Source of the DNA: Novosphingobium percolationis
GTDB taxonomy: Bacteria > Pseudomonadota > Alphaproteobacteria > Sphingomonadales > Sphingomonadaceae
NCBI RefSeq assembly: GCF_020179425.1
Contig: NZ_JAILYM010000010.1
Coordinates: forward strand, 33,345 to 97,344
Direction of reading: 5' to 3'
DNA length: 64,000 nucleotides
Shown here one piece after another: positions 9,594 through 17,367 of this stretch (positions are counted from its first letter, which is position 1; every line of letters starts with the position of its first letter). The notes below the pieces were generated by a model that saw only the letters and a program-made list of their open reading frames with translations, did no database searches and was not told the origin of the DNA. Both the position numbers and the translations under genes were made by a program.

Positions 9594-10071
9594 GGTGGAG
9601 CATGTGACGTGCCTGTCGACGTCACCGCTGCGTGTGTGGACGGCGGTGTCCGACCTTGGCGGCTTTGCGCGGTGGCACCCGTTCATCCGGCTGTCGGGTG
9701 TCGCCTCGGAAGGTAGCGCGATCGGGTACACGTACTACACCACCTGGCTGCGCAAGCCACTGACGGCGCCTGCGACGATCACGCGCTTGCGCAAACCGAC
9801 GGAAATCAGTTGGATGACAGGGCTGCGGGGCCTGATGATGCTCGAGGAAGCCTATCAGATCGACGCGACATCGTCCGGAGCACAGGTGCGGCACACTACG
9901 CGCTGCTGGGGCCTCGTCTCGATTCTGGCTGCGCGCAAGATGAAAGGCCGCATCCTGGCCAGTATGGAGGAATCGGACGGGGCTCTCGAGCGCTACCTCA
10001 GACCCGGCTCCAAGGCTGCGCGACCGCTTTCGCGCGGCGATCGCCGCGTTGCCAAGCGCAAGGCTCGCTAG
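9586..10071 (+). CDS. SRPBCC family (polyketide cyclase/START-like) protein
   Basis: The predicted 161-aa protein has the SRPBCC hallmark: an N-terminal strand, then TSPLRVWTAVSDLGGFARWHPFI, a beta-sheet (SAIGYTYYTT, EISWMTGLRG) and a long C-terminal helix (MKGRILASMEESDGALERYL). These proteins form a hydrophobic cavity for small ligands; no enzymatic role is evident. The start at ATG 9586 lies inside the end of the ATPase gene (8-bp overlap), so it is coupled to it. Its presence in a metal operon is unusual and unexplained. The basic tail (RRVAKRKAR) is not part of the fold. Confidence 0.8.
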   Translation: MFEVEHVTCLSTSPLRVWTAVSDLGGFARWHPFIRLSGVASEGSAIGYTYYTTWLRKPLTAPATITRLRKPTEISWMTGLRGLMMLEEAYQIDATSSGAQVRHTTRCWGLVSILAARKMKGRILASMEESDGALERYLRPGSKAARPLSRGDRRVAKRKAR

Positions 10072-10485
10072 GTGCTCGTCGCGCCCACGGAAATTGGGCC
10101 GGCGGTGAAGCAGGTGCTACGACGCTTGCGACCTTCAGGGGTTCCTCTCGTGGTCGCAGCCCTTATTGTATTGAGCGCGGCAGGCTGCTCCAGTCAGGCG
10201 CCCTCGTCCAATCCGCAAGACGAAGATCATTTCGCGGGCACGAACCCGCAGATCATCGGACGACATATCTATGCATGCGATGACGGCGCGAAAATCACCG
10301 TCGACTTCCTTGTCGACGGCCTGACCATCGAGATGCGCAGTTCGACGGGCGGAAAACCGGCGCGGCTGACGGCTCCGGGGCAAGGGCTGCGCTATATCGG
10401 CGATCGGATCACGGCCGACGCAACCGGCGGGCAGATGACGATCAACCGTCAGGGGTATGCTGCCCAAGCCTGTCGTCGGATCTAG
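10072..10485 (+). CDS. MliC-like lipoprotein
   Basis: The 137-aa product starts with GTG directly after the SRPBCC stop. A hydrophobic stretch ends in the lipobox LSAAGC (Cys about 39), predicting a lipoprotein. The C-terminal part (YACDDGAKITVDFLVDG, then GQGLRYIGDRITADA and a final Cys) resembles the MliC domain of membrane-bound C-type lysozyme inhibitors, which carry a conserved Cys pair. Whether it inhibits lysozyme cannot be told from sequence. The start could be internal, nearer the hydrophobic segment. Confidence 0.7.
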   Translation: MLVAPTEIGPAVKQVLRRLRPSGVPLVVAALIVLSAAGCSSQAPSSNPQDEDHFAGTNPQIIGRHIYACDDGAKITVDFLVDGLTIEMRSSTGGKPARLTAPGQGLRYIGDRITADATGGQMTINRQGYAAQACRRI

Positions 10486-10505
10486 GGCTCGCAGGAGAAC
10501 GAAAT

Positions 10506-11192
10506 ATGCTGGCGCTGCAGTACACGCTCATCCCGGTGCTGGCCGTGATCCTGGGCTCGATATGGGCGAGTTGGCGTCAGCCGAGCGCAGGGTTCGTGAG
10601 CGCCATGCAGCATCTTGCCGCCGGCGTGGTGTTCGCGGCCGCCGCTGCGGAAATATTGCCGCAGGTCATGCACGAAGCGTCCCCCGTGGCGACCTTCATC
10701 GGCGGCGCGCTCGGCGTCTCCGTCATGCTGTCGCTCAAGGGACTGGAGGGGCGGACCAAGGGGCCGGTGGCGATGCTGGGTGCCATTGGTATCGACATCC
10801 TCATCGATGGACTGGTGCTCGGGCTGGCGTTTGTTGCGGGCGCCAAGGCGGGCCTCTTGCTGACGATCGCGCTCACGCTCGAGGTGCTGTTCCTCGGACT
10901 GACGGTGACAGCCGAGCTCGGGGAGACTGTGCGCTCAAGGCGCAAGGTGATCGCCATAACCGCCGCACTGGCACTGCTGCTTCCCGTCGGGGCGCTGGTC
11001 GCGACCCCGGTTGCGGCCTTTCCGCCGATCGTGATTGCGGGCTTCCTGAGTTTCGGACTCATGGCCCTGCTGTATCTGGTCACCGAGGAACTGTTGGTGG
11101 AGGCCCATGAGCGGCCCGACAGCCCGCTGATCAGCGCCATGTTCTTTGTCGGCTTCCTGGGCTTGCTGCTCATCGAGGAGATTATCGGCTAG
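10506..11192 (+). CDS. ZIP family metal transporter
   Basis: A 228-residue multi-helix membrane protein with the ZIP pattern: HLAAGVVFAAAAAEILP in an early helix, IDILIDGLVLGLAF in the central metal-binding helix region, and a downstream TEELLVEAHE. ZIP proteins move Zn, Fe, Mn or Co, usually toward the cytosol, so it is at first sight opposite to the efflux genes before it; some bacterial ZIP-like proteins act differently. It is 20 bp after the MliC-like gene and ends the operon. GGAGA lies about 8 bp before the ATG. Confidence 0.85.
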   Translation: MLALQYTLIPVLAVILGSIWASWRQPSAGFVSAMQHLAAGVVFAAAAAEILPQVMHEASPVATFIGGALGVSVMLSLKGLEGRTKGPVAMLGAIGIDILIDGLVLGLAFVAGAKAGLLLTIALTLEVLFLGLTVTAELGETVRSRRKVIAITAALALLLPVGALVATPVAAFPPIVIAGFLSFGLMALLYLVTEELLVEAHERPDSPLISAMFFVGFLGLLLIEEIIG

Positions 11193-11648
11193 GGCGGTCC
11201 GCCGGCAAATCATCACGCTCGCACGCCATTCCGCGGGCGTGCGGGTTCAAGATGCCGACGCCGCATGTAGCCGGACCAACTTGGCCCGTAGTTTTGAGGA
11301 CTGCTTGCCTGCTGCGCTCAAACCTCGAATTACCATGCAATACATGTACGTTCTGGGAGGCAGATGCTCTCGGTCGATGCAGTCAGCGTGAACGCTTGTC
11401 ACGTTGTATCGAGGAATAGCAGCGGCTATGTTGTTGAGATTGACTCGCAAGTTGGAGCGCATGCCAGATTGGGAGATCGACCACGCGCTGACGTCGCCGG
11501 CCGCGCTACCCCGGAGGATGGACGCTTCCTTGCCCAATCAGCACACAACATCGCGGCTCTGTTGCACTGGTCGAGATCTCGCGATCGACGGGCTTTGGGG
11601 CGCCCATCGCAGGAGCGAGTTCCATCCCGAACGGCCAACGAGGCGGCT
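11193..11648. other. Gap between metal operon and sigma-factor gene
   Basis: Apart from the hairpin near its left end I see no convincing gene. Open frames run through it in phase with the sigma-factor gene, but they have no good ribosome binding site and no recognisable domain. It probably carries the promoter of the sigma gene; I cannot place -35/-10 elements with confidence. Confidence 0.4.
11221..11242 (+). terminator. Possible terminator hairpin after the metal operon
   Basis: GCACGCC pairs with GGCGTGC across an 8-nt loop, 29 bp after the ZIP stop codon. There is no clear U-tract, so it may be a processing or Rho-associated hairpin rather than an intrinsic terminator. Confidence 0.4.
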
Positions 11649-12302
11649 ATGCCGAGGGAGCCCGTGAAGGACAGTGGCGCTTTACCTTTTCGCGGGCAGC
11701 GCGGTGCTTCTGAACGGCGGAGCCTTGCGGTTTCCGGCGGCTCATCTCGTTCCGAGCCAATTGCGGACGTGGCCCTCGAGCGCCTGCTCGCCCTGTTAGA
11801 GGCAGAATATGATTTGCTGCTCGTCAGGCTCAGCGGCGCCTTGCGATCGCCAGATGCCGCGGCGGAGGCGCTCCACGACGCCTATCTCAAGCTCGAGAGA
11901 GGCGCAGTTGTCGGAGAGATCAGAAATCCACTCTCCTATCTCTATCGAATGGCAATCAATCTCGCGAAAAACCGGCGGCGCCATGAAATGCTGTTCACGC
12001 CTGCCGACGCCGCCGCAGTCGTCGATCTCACCGACGACGCGCCGGATCCTGAGCGCGCGGCGACCGCAAGGCTTGCCCTGGCGCGAGTGCTTGACGCGCT
12101 CGAGACCCTGCCAGCGCAGCGTCGCGACATCTTTCTGGCGGCCTGGCGAGACGAGAAGACGCAGGCCGAGATTGCCGCCAAATTCGGGCTCCACAAGCGT
12201 ACCGTCCAGAAGGAATTGGCACGCGCTGAACGGTATTTGCGGATGGCTCTTTGCGGCGAGGCTTCCCGCGCCTCTGCATCCGCTACCACCACATCACGGT
12301 AG
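11649..12302 (+). CDS. ECF RNA polymerase sigma factor (FecI-like)
   Basis: The roughly 217-aa protein has sigma region 2 (EYDLLLVRLSGALRSPDAAAEALHDAYLKLE, then NPLSYLYRMAINLAKNRRR) and region 4 (LPAQRRDIFLAAWRDEKTQAEIAAKFGLHKRTVQKEL). This pattern fits the FecI-type ECF sigma factors that normally pair with a FecR anti-sigma factor and a TonB receptor. Here no FecR follows; the next gene is an AraC-type regulator. ATG 11649 was chosen because the upstream extension lacks sigma-like sequence. A target regulon cannot be inferred. Confidence 0.8.
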   Translation: MPREPVKDSGALPFRGQRGASERRSLAVSGGSSRSEPIADVALERLLALLEAEYDLLLVRLSGALRSPDAAAEALHDAYLKLERGAVVGEIRNPLSYLYRMAINLAKNRRRHEMLFTPADAAAVVDLTDDAPDPERAATARLALARVLDALETLPAQRRDIFLAAWRDEKTQAEIAAKFGLHKRTVQKELARAERYLRMALCGEASRASASATTTSR

Positions 12303-12612
12303 TGCCGGAGCACTCTGACCGCTGACCGCGATGCGCGGACGATGTGCAGGATTCGAGCCCGCGCGACCACCGGCTCTGCAAACACCTCCGTCTCCAAGAA
12401 ATATTTGCAGCCGGAGGGCCGCCTTTTCGTCTCGCCAAGTGTCAGGGACGACAGGGAGTAATAGGGTCCTCACGCCGTGTCCTGACACGGACGCCCTTTC
12501 CAGGCGTCAATGTCCCACGCGTGGCGACTATTGGGATCGGCGATCAGACCGCGTTCCGCGTCCGTAGCCTGCCCATTGTCCCTCCGGGGGTCGCGATGGC
12601 GGCAAGGCGCGG
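12303..12612. other. Gap with palindromic GTGTC boxes and a T-arm-like segment
   Basis: No gene is supported. On the minus strand 12346-12366 can fold as a tRNA T-arm (a 5-bp stem around CTCGAAT), without the rest of a tRNA. GTGTCAGG at 12439-12446 is an inverted repeat of CCTGACAC at 12481-12488, and 12477-12488 is itself a palindrome (GTGTC, CT, GACAC). These could be an operator for the downstream regulator or a remnant of an integration site. Confidence 0.35.
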
Positions 12613-13092
12613 TTGAAGGCCGGCGAGTATCCCAACGCGCGCGTTTCGCGGCGGGGCGATTGCGCGCCGTCTCTTTTGCCACAGACGGGAAGGCGCGAGC
12701 GCCGGACGGCCTACTCGCCCGCGGGGCCTCGCCTGGCGTCGTGGCAAGAGCGGCTGGCGAAGGAAACCATGAGCGCGAACCTCGGGGAAACGATTGCGAT
12801 CTCTGACCTCGCGCGCTCTTGCCGGTTATCGATGAGCTATTTCGTCCGGGCTTTCACCAACACGGTCGGGATCGCGCCGTACACCTGGTTTATCGGACAG
12901 AGGATTATTCTCGCCAAGGACCTCCTGGCAGAATCGCATTACCCGCTGGCAGAGATCGCGCTCGAATGCGGCTTTGCCGATCAAAGCCACTTCACCAACA
13001 CCTTTGTCCGGCGAGTTGGTACAACGCCACTTCAGTGGCGACGAGCGGCATGGGGCGATCGATCATTGCCAAGACGCACCCGTTCGAAATAG
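12613..13092 (+). CDS. AraC family transcriptional regulator (short)
   Basis: The C-terminal ~110 residues form the AraC double helix-turn-helix: ETIAISDLARSCRLSMSYFVRAF, then IGQRIILAKDLLAESHYPLAEIALECGFADQSHFTNTFVRRVGTTPLQWRR in consecutive blocks. At about 159 aa there is no room for a full sensor domain. The start is uncertain: a TTG at 12613 is used because sequence before the first ATG (12769), ending PRLASWQERLA, already looks like family sequence. It may be a stand-alone DNA-binding protein or the truncated remainder of a longer gene. The 60 bp before the MucR-like gene suggest possible co-transcription. Confidence 0.75.
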   Translation: MKAGEYPNARVSRRGDCAPSLLPQTGRRERRTAYSPAGPRLASWQERLAKETMSANLGETIAISDLARSCRLSMSYFVRAFTNTVGIAPYTWFIGQRIILAKDLLAESHYPLAEIALECGFADQSHFTNTFVRRVGTTPLQWRRAAWGDRSLPRRTRSK

Positions 13093-13151
13093 CATCGGTC
13101 ACCAAGATCGGCTGCCTCGGCCGCGACGCTTTTCCATCACAAAGGAAGCTC

Positions 13152-13643
13152 ATGAACGACACGACCGACAGCACGCTCGATCTTCTCGCGCTCACGGCTG
13201 ACATTGTTTCCGCGCACGTCGCTAACAACAGCGTCGCGGTTAGTGATCTTCCGGTACTAATTGCCAATGTCCACGGCTCTCTCGCCAGCCTCGGCAGCGT
13301 GCCGGCGCCCGTAGCGGAGGAACAGCAGAAGCCGGCGGTTTCCGTCCGCACATCGATCAAGCCGGACTTCATCGTCTGCCTTGAGGATGGAAAGAAGCTG
13401 AAGATGCTGAAGCGGCACCTTATGACCCATTACCAGCTGACGCCCGATGCCTATCGCGCAAAGTGGAAGCTTCCTGCGGATTATCCGATGGTGGCGCCGA
13501 ACTATGCTGAGCAGCGCAGGAGCCTTGCCAAGAAGATCGGTTTGGGCCGGAAAGGGCGGGGGACGGGGCCGCTCCCCACGCCTGCGCCAGTAACGCCAGC
13601 GCCCAAGCGGCGCGGCCGGAAACCCAAGGCGACCGCATCCTGA
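13152..13643 (+). CDS. MucR/Ros family zinc-finger transcriptional regulator
   Basis: The 163-aa product matches the MucR/Ros family of alphaproteobacteria: an N-terminal helix (LDLLALTADIVSAHVANNSV), PDFIVCLEDGKKLKMLKRHLMTHYQLTPDAYRAKW in the DNA-binding core, and a basic tail (RRGRKPKA). The single Cys and paired His of the core fit the Ros-type zinc finger. AAGGAAG about 8 bp before ATG 13152 supports this start. These proteins often silence horizontally acquired DNA or control exopolysaccharide and motility genes. It faces the reverse transcriptase gene tail to tail. Confidence 0.88.
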   Translation: MNDTTDSTLDLLALTADIVSAHVANNSVAVSDLPVLIANVHGSLASLGSVPAPVAEEQQKPAVSVRTSIKPDFIVCLEDGKKLKMLKRHLMTHYQLTPDAYRAKWKLPADYPMVAPNYAEQRRSLAKKIGLGRKGRGTGPLPTPAPVTPAPKRRGRKPKATAS

Positions 13644-13734
13644 TCGCGGACCAGCTCGCAACAGCACTCAGACGGGAATGGCAAGCCCGTCGAAATAGAA
13701 TGAGGGGAGGAAATCTCGTGTTCGAGCGCTTCAC

Positions 13735-15363
13735 TCAGAAATCGACTTCGATTTCGTCCTCTTCCTCATTGTCATCCTCATCGCCTTCGTCGTCGTAGCT
13801 GCTACGCTCTTCGATTGCGTGCTCAACGTCGCCGAATTCATCTTCGTCGAGGTCGCGGAAAACGGATGGCAGTTGAGTGGCATCGAAGATGGAGATGTTT
13901 TGACCGATGAGTTCCTCGATTAACGTATTGCGCGGAACCAGAAAGATTCCCTCGGGCCACCCCCTTACCCGCCACTCGAGAAATAGCGGCCAGTAAGGGC
14001 CAGAGGCATCTTCGGCGATAATGAGATTTTCCGTCTCACCAAAAATTGCCTGATCGACAAGGCCTATTTGCGCGGCGGATAGCAATGCCACGATTGAGAT
14101 AGCACCGCAGTTTTTCGAGATCTCTGAAGCGACGGAGAGCGGGATCGGAATGCCCAGGCGCAGGGCAGCATAGAGAGCCCAGCAGACCTCGCCATCGTTC
14201 CCGAGGCGGCCATGTCGGTCAAGCAGTGCAGCAAGGATACTGCCCCATGCTTGGATGTCGAGGTCACGTTTGGCGAGGTGTCGCCATACAATAATGCGTG
14301 CCACGAAATCGATGGTGTGCCCATAGTGGACTGCGGCACGCTTTAGGAATGGCTCGACCACCTCCCACTGCGCTGCGGGCAGATTGGATTTGTCCAAATA
14401 GCGCAGAGTGTACTTCAGAATGCCGTCGTCGCCGCCCGCTACTGTAAGCGCGAACGCATGCTCAAGTGCGGCGCGCAGACGCTCTGATACTCGCCTTGGA
14501 GGAGAAGCAAGCGCGAACTCAATTCGGGAAGCGACGTCGCTTGGCCAGCTATCGGAGAAGCGAAAGCTTTCAGAGTAAATGTGCGTCTTCGTCTCGTTGA
14601 TGTCGAGCTCGAACGCTCGGATCGCCTCGCGATACTTGTAAAGCGCAGCCTCAGCTTCGGCGTGCGAGTTGGCGCCGATCCATACATCATCCACGTGGCG
14701 TAAGACCGCGCACCCGGCGGCGCCGCCCCGTGCGACAAATTCCTGATCAATAGCGGTGCAGATCACTTCGGCAATGTAGCGGGAGGCGTCCGGCCCAACT
14801 GGAATTCCGATTGTCTGTCCATCTTGCCCAGCGCGAAGGATAAGATCTAGACGGTTCATAAAGAGGTTGGCGGAGTTCGCGCGCCGATCTGCTTTAGAAG
14901 CCGCCTTACCGTGAAAGGCCCATGGGATAGAGTGGGTGTAGATCGAATGATAAAATCGTGAGATGTCCGTCTTTGCGACGAAACGGTAAGGCGCGAGCCT
15001 CGCTAGCCGGGCTGACTCCAATTCCGAATGCGTTGCAATTTCTACGGCGCGCTCACCATCGGGCGTCACGCGGGGTACAGATAGGCTAAACTGACTTTGT
15101 TGAAAGAATCGAGTGAGTTCAATTTCCCGATTTGAAATGAACTCTGCTAAATCGTGGCCTGTTTCGGGATGCACGAGTGAAAAAACTCGCCGTGTCATTC
15201 CGCGCTTGGACGCATTGTAGGTAGCCGCGCGAACAGCATCGCGAGACTGGGAATACCAAGTGCGCTTTTGTGCTAGATAAATACCAAGCGCTTCCGTCGT
15301 AAATGTCGGAGGAAGATTCTCAGGAAGGTAGCCCTTCCTTAATAGGTCATCTTTGATCGACAT
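13735..15363 (-). CDS. Reverse transcriptase of the defence-associated (UG/DRT or Abi-like) kind
   Basis: A 542-aa protein with an RT palm: motif A FVAKTDISRFY (Asp133), motif B QTIGIPVGPDASRYIAE (about 183-199), motif C RHVDDVWIG (Asp225, Asp226) and motif D LDINETKTHIY (about 253-263). HVDD replaces the usual YADD. The YTHSIPWA segment after motif A occurs in bacterial RTs of the Unknown Group/DRT and Abi kind. About 270 residues follow the palm, alpha-helical with a very acidic C-terminus. No maturase or integrase domain is present, so it is not a group II intron RT. It lies 147 bp after the SIR2-HerA pair on the same strand. Exact DRT type is not assignable by eye. Confidence 0.8.
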   Translation of the reverse strand: MSIKDDLLRKGYLPENLPPTFTTEALGIYLAQKRTWYSQSRDAVRAATYNASKRGMTRRVFSLVHPETGHDLAEFISNREIELTRFFQQSQFSLSVPRVTPDGERAVEIATHSELESARLARLAPYRFVAKTDISRFYHSIYTHSIPWAFHGKAASKADRRANSANLFMNRLDLILRAGQDGQTIGIPVGPDASRYIAEVICTAIDQEFVARGGAAGCAVLRHVDDVWIGANSHAEAEAALYKYREAIRAFELDINETKTHIYSESFRFSDSWPSDVASRIEFALASPPRRVSERLRAALEHAFALTVAGGDDGILKYTLRYLDKSNLPAAQWEVVEPFLKRAAVHYGHTIDFVARIIVWRHLAKRDLDIQAWGSILAALLDRHGRLGNDGEVCWALYAALRLGIPIPLSVASEISKNCGAISIVALLSAAQIGLVDQAIFGETENLIIAEDASGPYWPLFLEWRVRGWPEGIFLVPRNTLIEELIGQNISIFDATQLPSVFRDLDEDEFGDVEHAIEERSSYDDEGDEDDNEEEDEIEVDF

Positions 15364-15510
15364 CCCTTAATCTACCCCGTCGCCGTATACCTACAAGATC
15401 ATGCACCTTTATAATATGTCTCGAAGCATATCTCGCCACTCGTGCTTCAGTCGTCTGGTCATGCGCGAATGAACAATCAAAATCCGGCGCGCGGGCCAGC
15501 GTAGCTCCGG

Positions 15511-17367
15511 CTAGAACGGTATCTCATCGTCAATATCGCCATCAAACTGCGGATTCGCCGGAGCGGCCGCCGGAGCAGCGATAGCAGCGGCAGCGGCAAG
15601 CACATTCGTAGGCTCCGCCGCAATTAGCGCGCCACTCGCATTGGCAGGGGGCTGGGCTGACGCCAGAGCAGCCCGAGCGCGCCGCGCTTTCCAGAAGCTC
15701 TGGAATTCTGGCCCCTTTGAGTCAGGAGGATATTCCGGCGGGTGGATGAACAGCGGAACAGGGGCAGGAATGTCAGGGCCAATCACGACAGCTTCACCCG
15801 GCGCCAGCATCGGAACAAACTGCGCTGCGCCGCGATCGAGGTCACCGCAGGCCCGCTCGACCGTCTCACGATCCTGATCGTTGGTCAGGCGATGGACAAA
15901 CAACGTCCCGAGCTGACTCATGACATCCTGCGGGATGTCGCGTGGACGCTGGGTGGCGAGAACGCATGTCAGGCCATATTTGCGACCTTCCTTTGCGATC
16001 AAACCAAAGGAATCTAATTTCACCGCGCTATAATCGTCGCCGACCGAGCGGCCGAGAAACTGATGCGCCTCGTCTAGGAAAACGACGAGCGGCGATGTCC
16101 TGAACGCGCCGCTACGCGCCTCCGCCAGTAGGAAGCGACCGATCACGTTGAGCAGGATCTCGCGCGTATTGTGCTCAAACCGCACATCCTTAAACGAGAT
16201 GACCGCGATATCCCGGCTGTCATCCGCCAGGAATGCACGGAGTTCTGCAACGAGCGACGTACCGCGTGTCCCGAAAATGCACTCAAGTTCGCGCGATGCG
16301 AGAAGGGTGTTGATCCGCGCAATCAGGGATTCACAATAGCCGAGTGAATTCTGATCGGTATTGCCGAACGCGCCGGCATTATTCTGCGCGCTGCCCCAGA
16401 CGCACTCATTCTTCACCTGTTCGGCAAGGTTCGCGATGTCGAATGCGCACGCCGGTTCATGCAGCTGGGCGGCATGCGCGTGGAGTGCGTTGAAATAAGG
16501 TGCCCGTTGCCGCCCTGCCTTCTCGATCAGTCCGTTATTGATGATCAAGCCCTGAGGCACAGCCGCACCGACCGCCGCGACGAGCTTGAGACTCTTGATC
16601 GCCTCCCGTAGCCGCGGACCCTGACTCTGACCCGATGGCCGGAACAGCGAGAACAGATCATCCTCGGTGACTTGGCGATAGGGGAAGTGGACCAACTTCG
16701 CGGCGCCGACGGGTGCATCGAAGACGAAGACATCGTCGACATTGCCCATGTCGGCGAACTCGCCGGTGGGATCGAGGACGATCGCGCGGCCACCGGCTTT
16801 CTTGAGCTGTTGCACCAATGTCGCGACCGTCCAGCTTTTACCGCCGCCGGTGGCACCGAACACACCGCAGTGCCGGCCGAAGATCTTCTCCGGTGGCAGG
16901 CAGACATCGACGCCGTCGGCGGCATCGATCCGGCCAATGCTCAACGTCAGCTCTTCTTCATTCGCGACTGCATTGCGGATGAGCGTAGCCAGCTGGCTCG
17001 GTTCAGCCAGATACACACCGTCGCCGATCCTCGGAAAATCCGGCAAGCCGCGCCGCAGCTTGTTTGAGCGCTGCTCGACCGCGGCGAGGAGCTGCACACG
17101 GCCGATCGGGTTGGTCACCGCCGTCTTCCCGAGCGACGGCTCAACCGTGAGCCGCTCGGCATCGGGTATTTTCGTCTCGACGATCCTGCCCAGTATCTGA
17201 AACCGCTCGCAGTCGACGAACACGAAATCGCCGACCGCGCCCAGCGAAAGCCCGCGCCGTTCCGGGACCGCTGCGGCGTTGGGCAAATTCACATGCACAT
17301 ACGAGGCCGTCACCTGCGTGATCGTGCCGATGTAGCGATCGGGATTGATCGGATTGACGCGCGTCAC
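15511..17367 (-). CDS. HerA-type ATPase (DUF87) of a SIR2-HerA defence pair
   Basis: A 618-aa hexameric FtsK/HerA-superfamily ATPase. An N-terminal HAS-barrel-like region (about 1-60) is followed by Walker A GATGGGKSW (171-179), Walker B LVVFLDEAH (427-435) and a late sensor segment (VLATQRPRDIPQDV). The C-terminus is Ala/Pro-rich low complexity. It overlaps the SIR2 gene by 4 bp, so the two are co-translated. In known SIR2-HerA antiphage systems the ATPase assembles with the SIR2 effector into a large complex; that role here is by family and gene order. Confidence 0.88.
   Translation of the reverse strand: MTRVNPINPDRYIGTITQVTASYVHVNLPNAAAVPERRGLSLGAVGDFVFVDCERFQILGRIVETKIPDAERLTVEPSLGKTAVTNPIGRVQLLAAVEQRSNKLRRGLPDFPRIGDGVYLAEPSQLATLIRNAVANEEELTLSIGRIDAADGVDVCLPPEKIFGRHCGVFGATGGGKSWTVATLVQQLKKAGGRAIVLDPTGEFADMGNVDDVFVFDAPVGAAKLVHFPYRQVTEDDLFSLFRPSGQSQGPRLREAIKSLKLVAAVGAAVPQGLIINNGLIEKAGRQRAPYFNALHAHAAQLHEPACAFDIANLAEQVKNECVWGSAQNNAGAFGNTDQNSLGYCESLIARINTLLASRELECIFGTRGTSLVAELRAFLADDSRDIAVISFKDVRFEHNTREILLNVIGRFLLAEARSGAFRTSPLVVFLDEAHQFLGRSVGDDYSAVKLDSFGLIAKEGRKYGLTCVLATQRPRDIPQDVMSQLGTLFVHRLTNDQDRETVERACGDLDRGAAQFVPMLAPGEAVVIGPDIPAPVPLFIHPPEYPPDSKGPEFQSFWKARRARAALASAQPPANASGALIAAEPTNVLAAAAAIAAPAAAPANPQFDGDIDDEIPF

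Noticed and set aside
12340..12420. A tRNA gene on the minus strand
   Set aside because: Only a T-arm-like stem-loop is present; no matching acceptor stem, D-arm or good anticodon stem can be drawn.
13735..15363. Group II intron or retron for the RT gene
   Set aside because: No maturase or endonuclease domain and no intron RNA domains seen; retron RTs are shorter, usually have YxDD and a flanking msr-msd, which I could not find.
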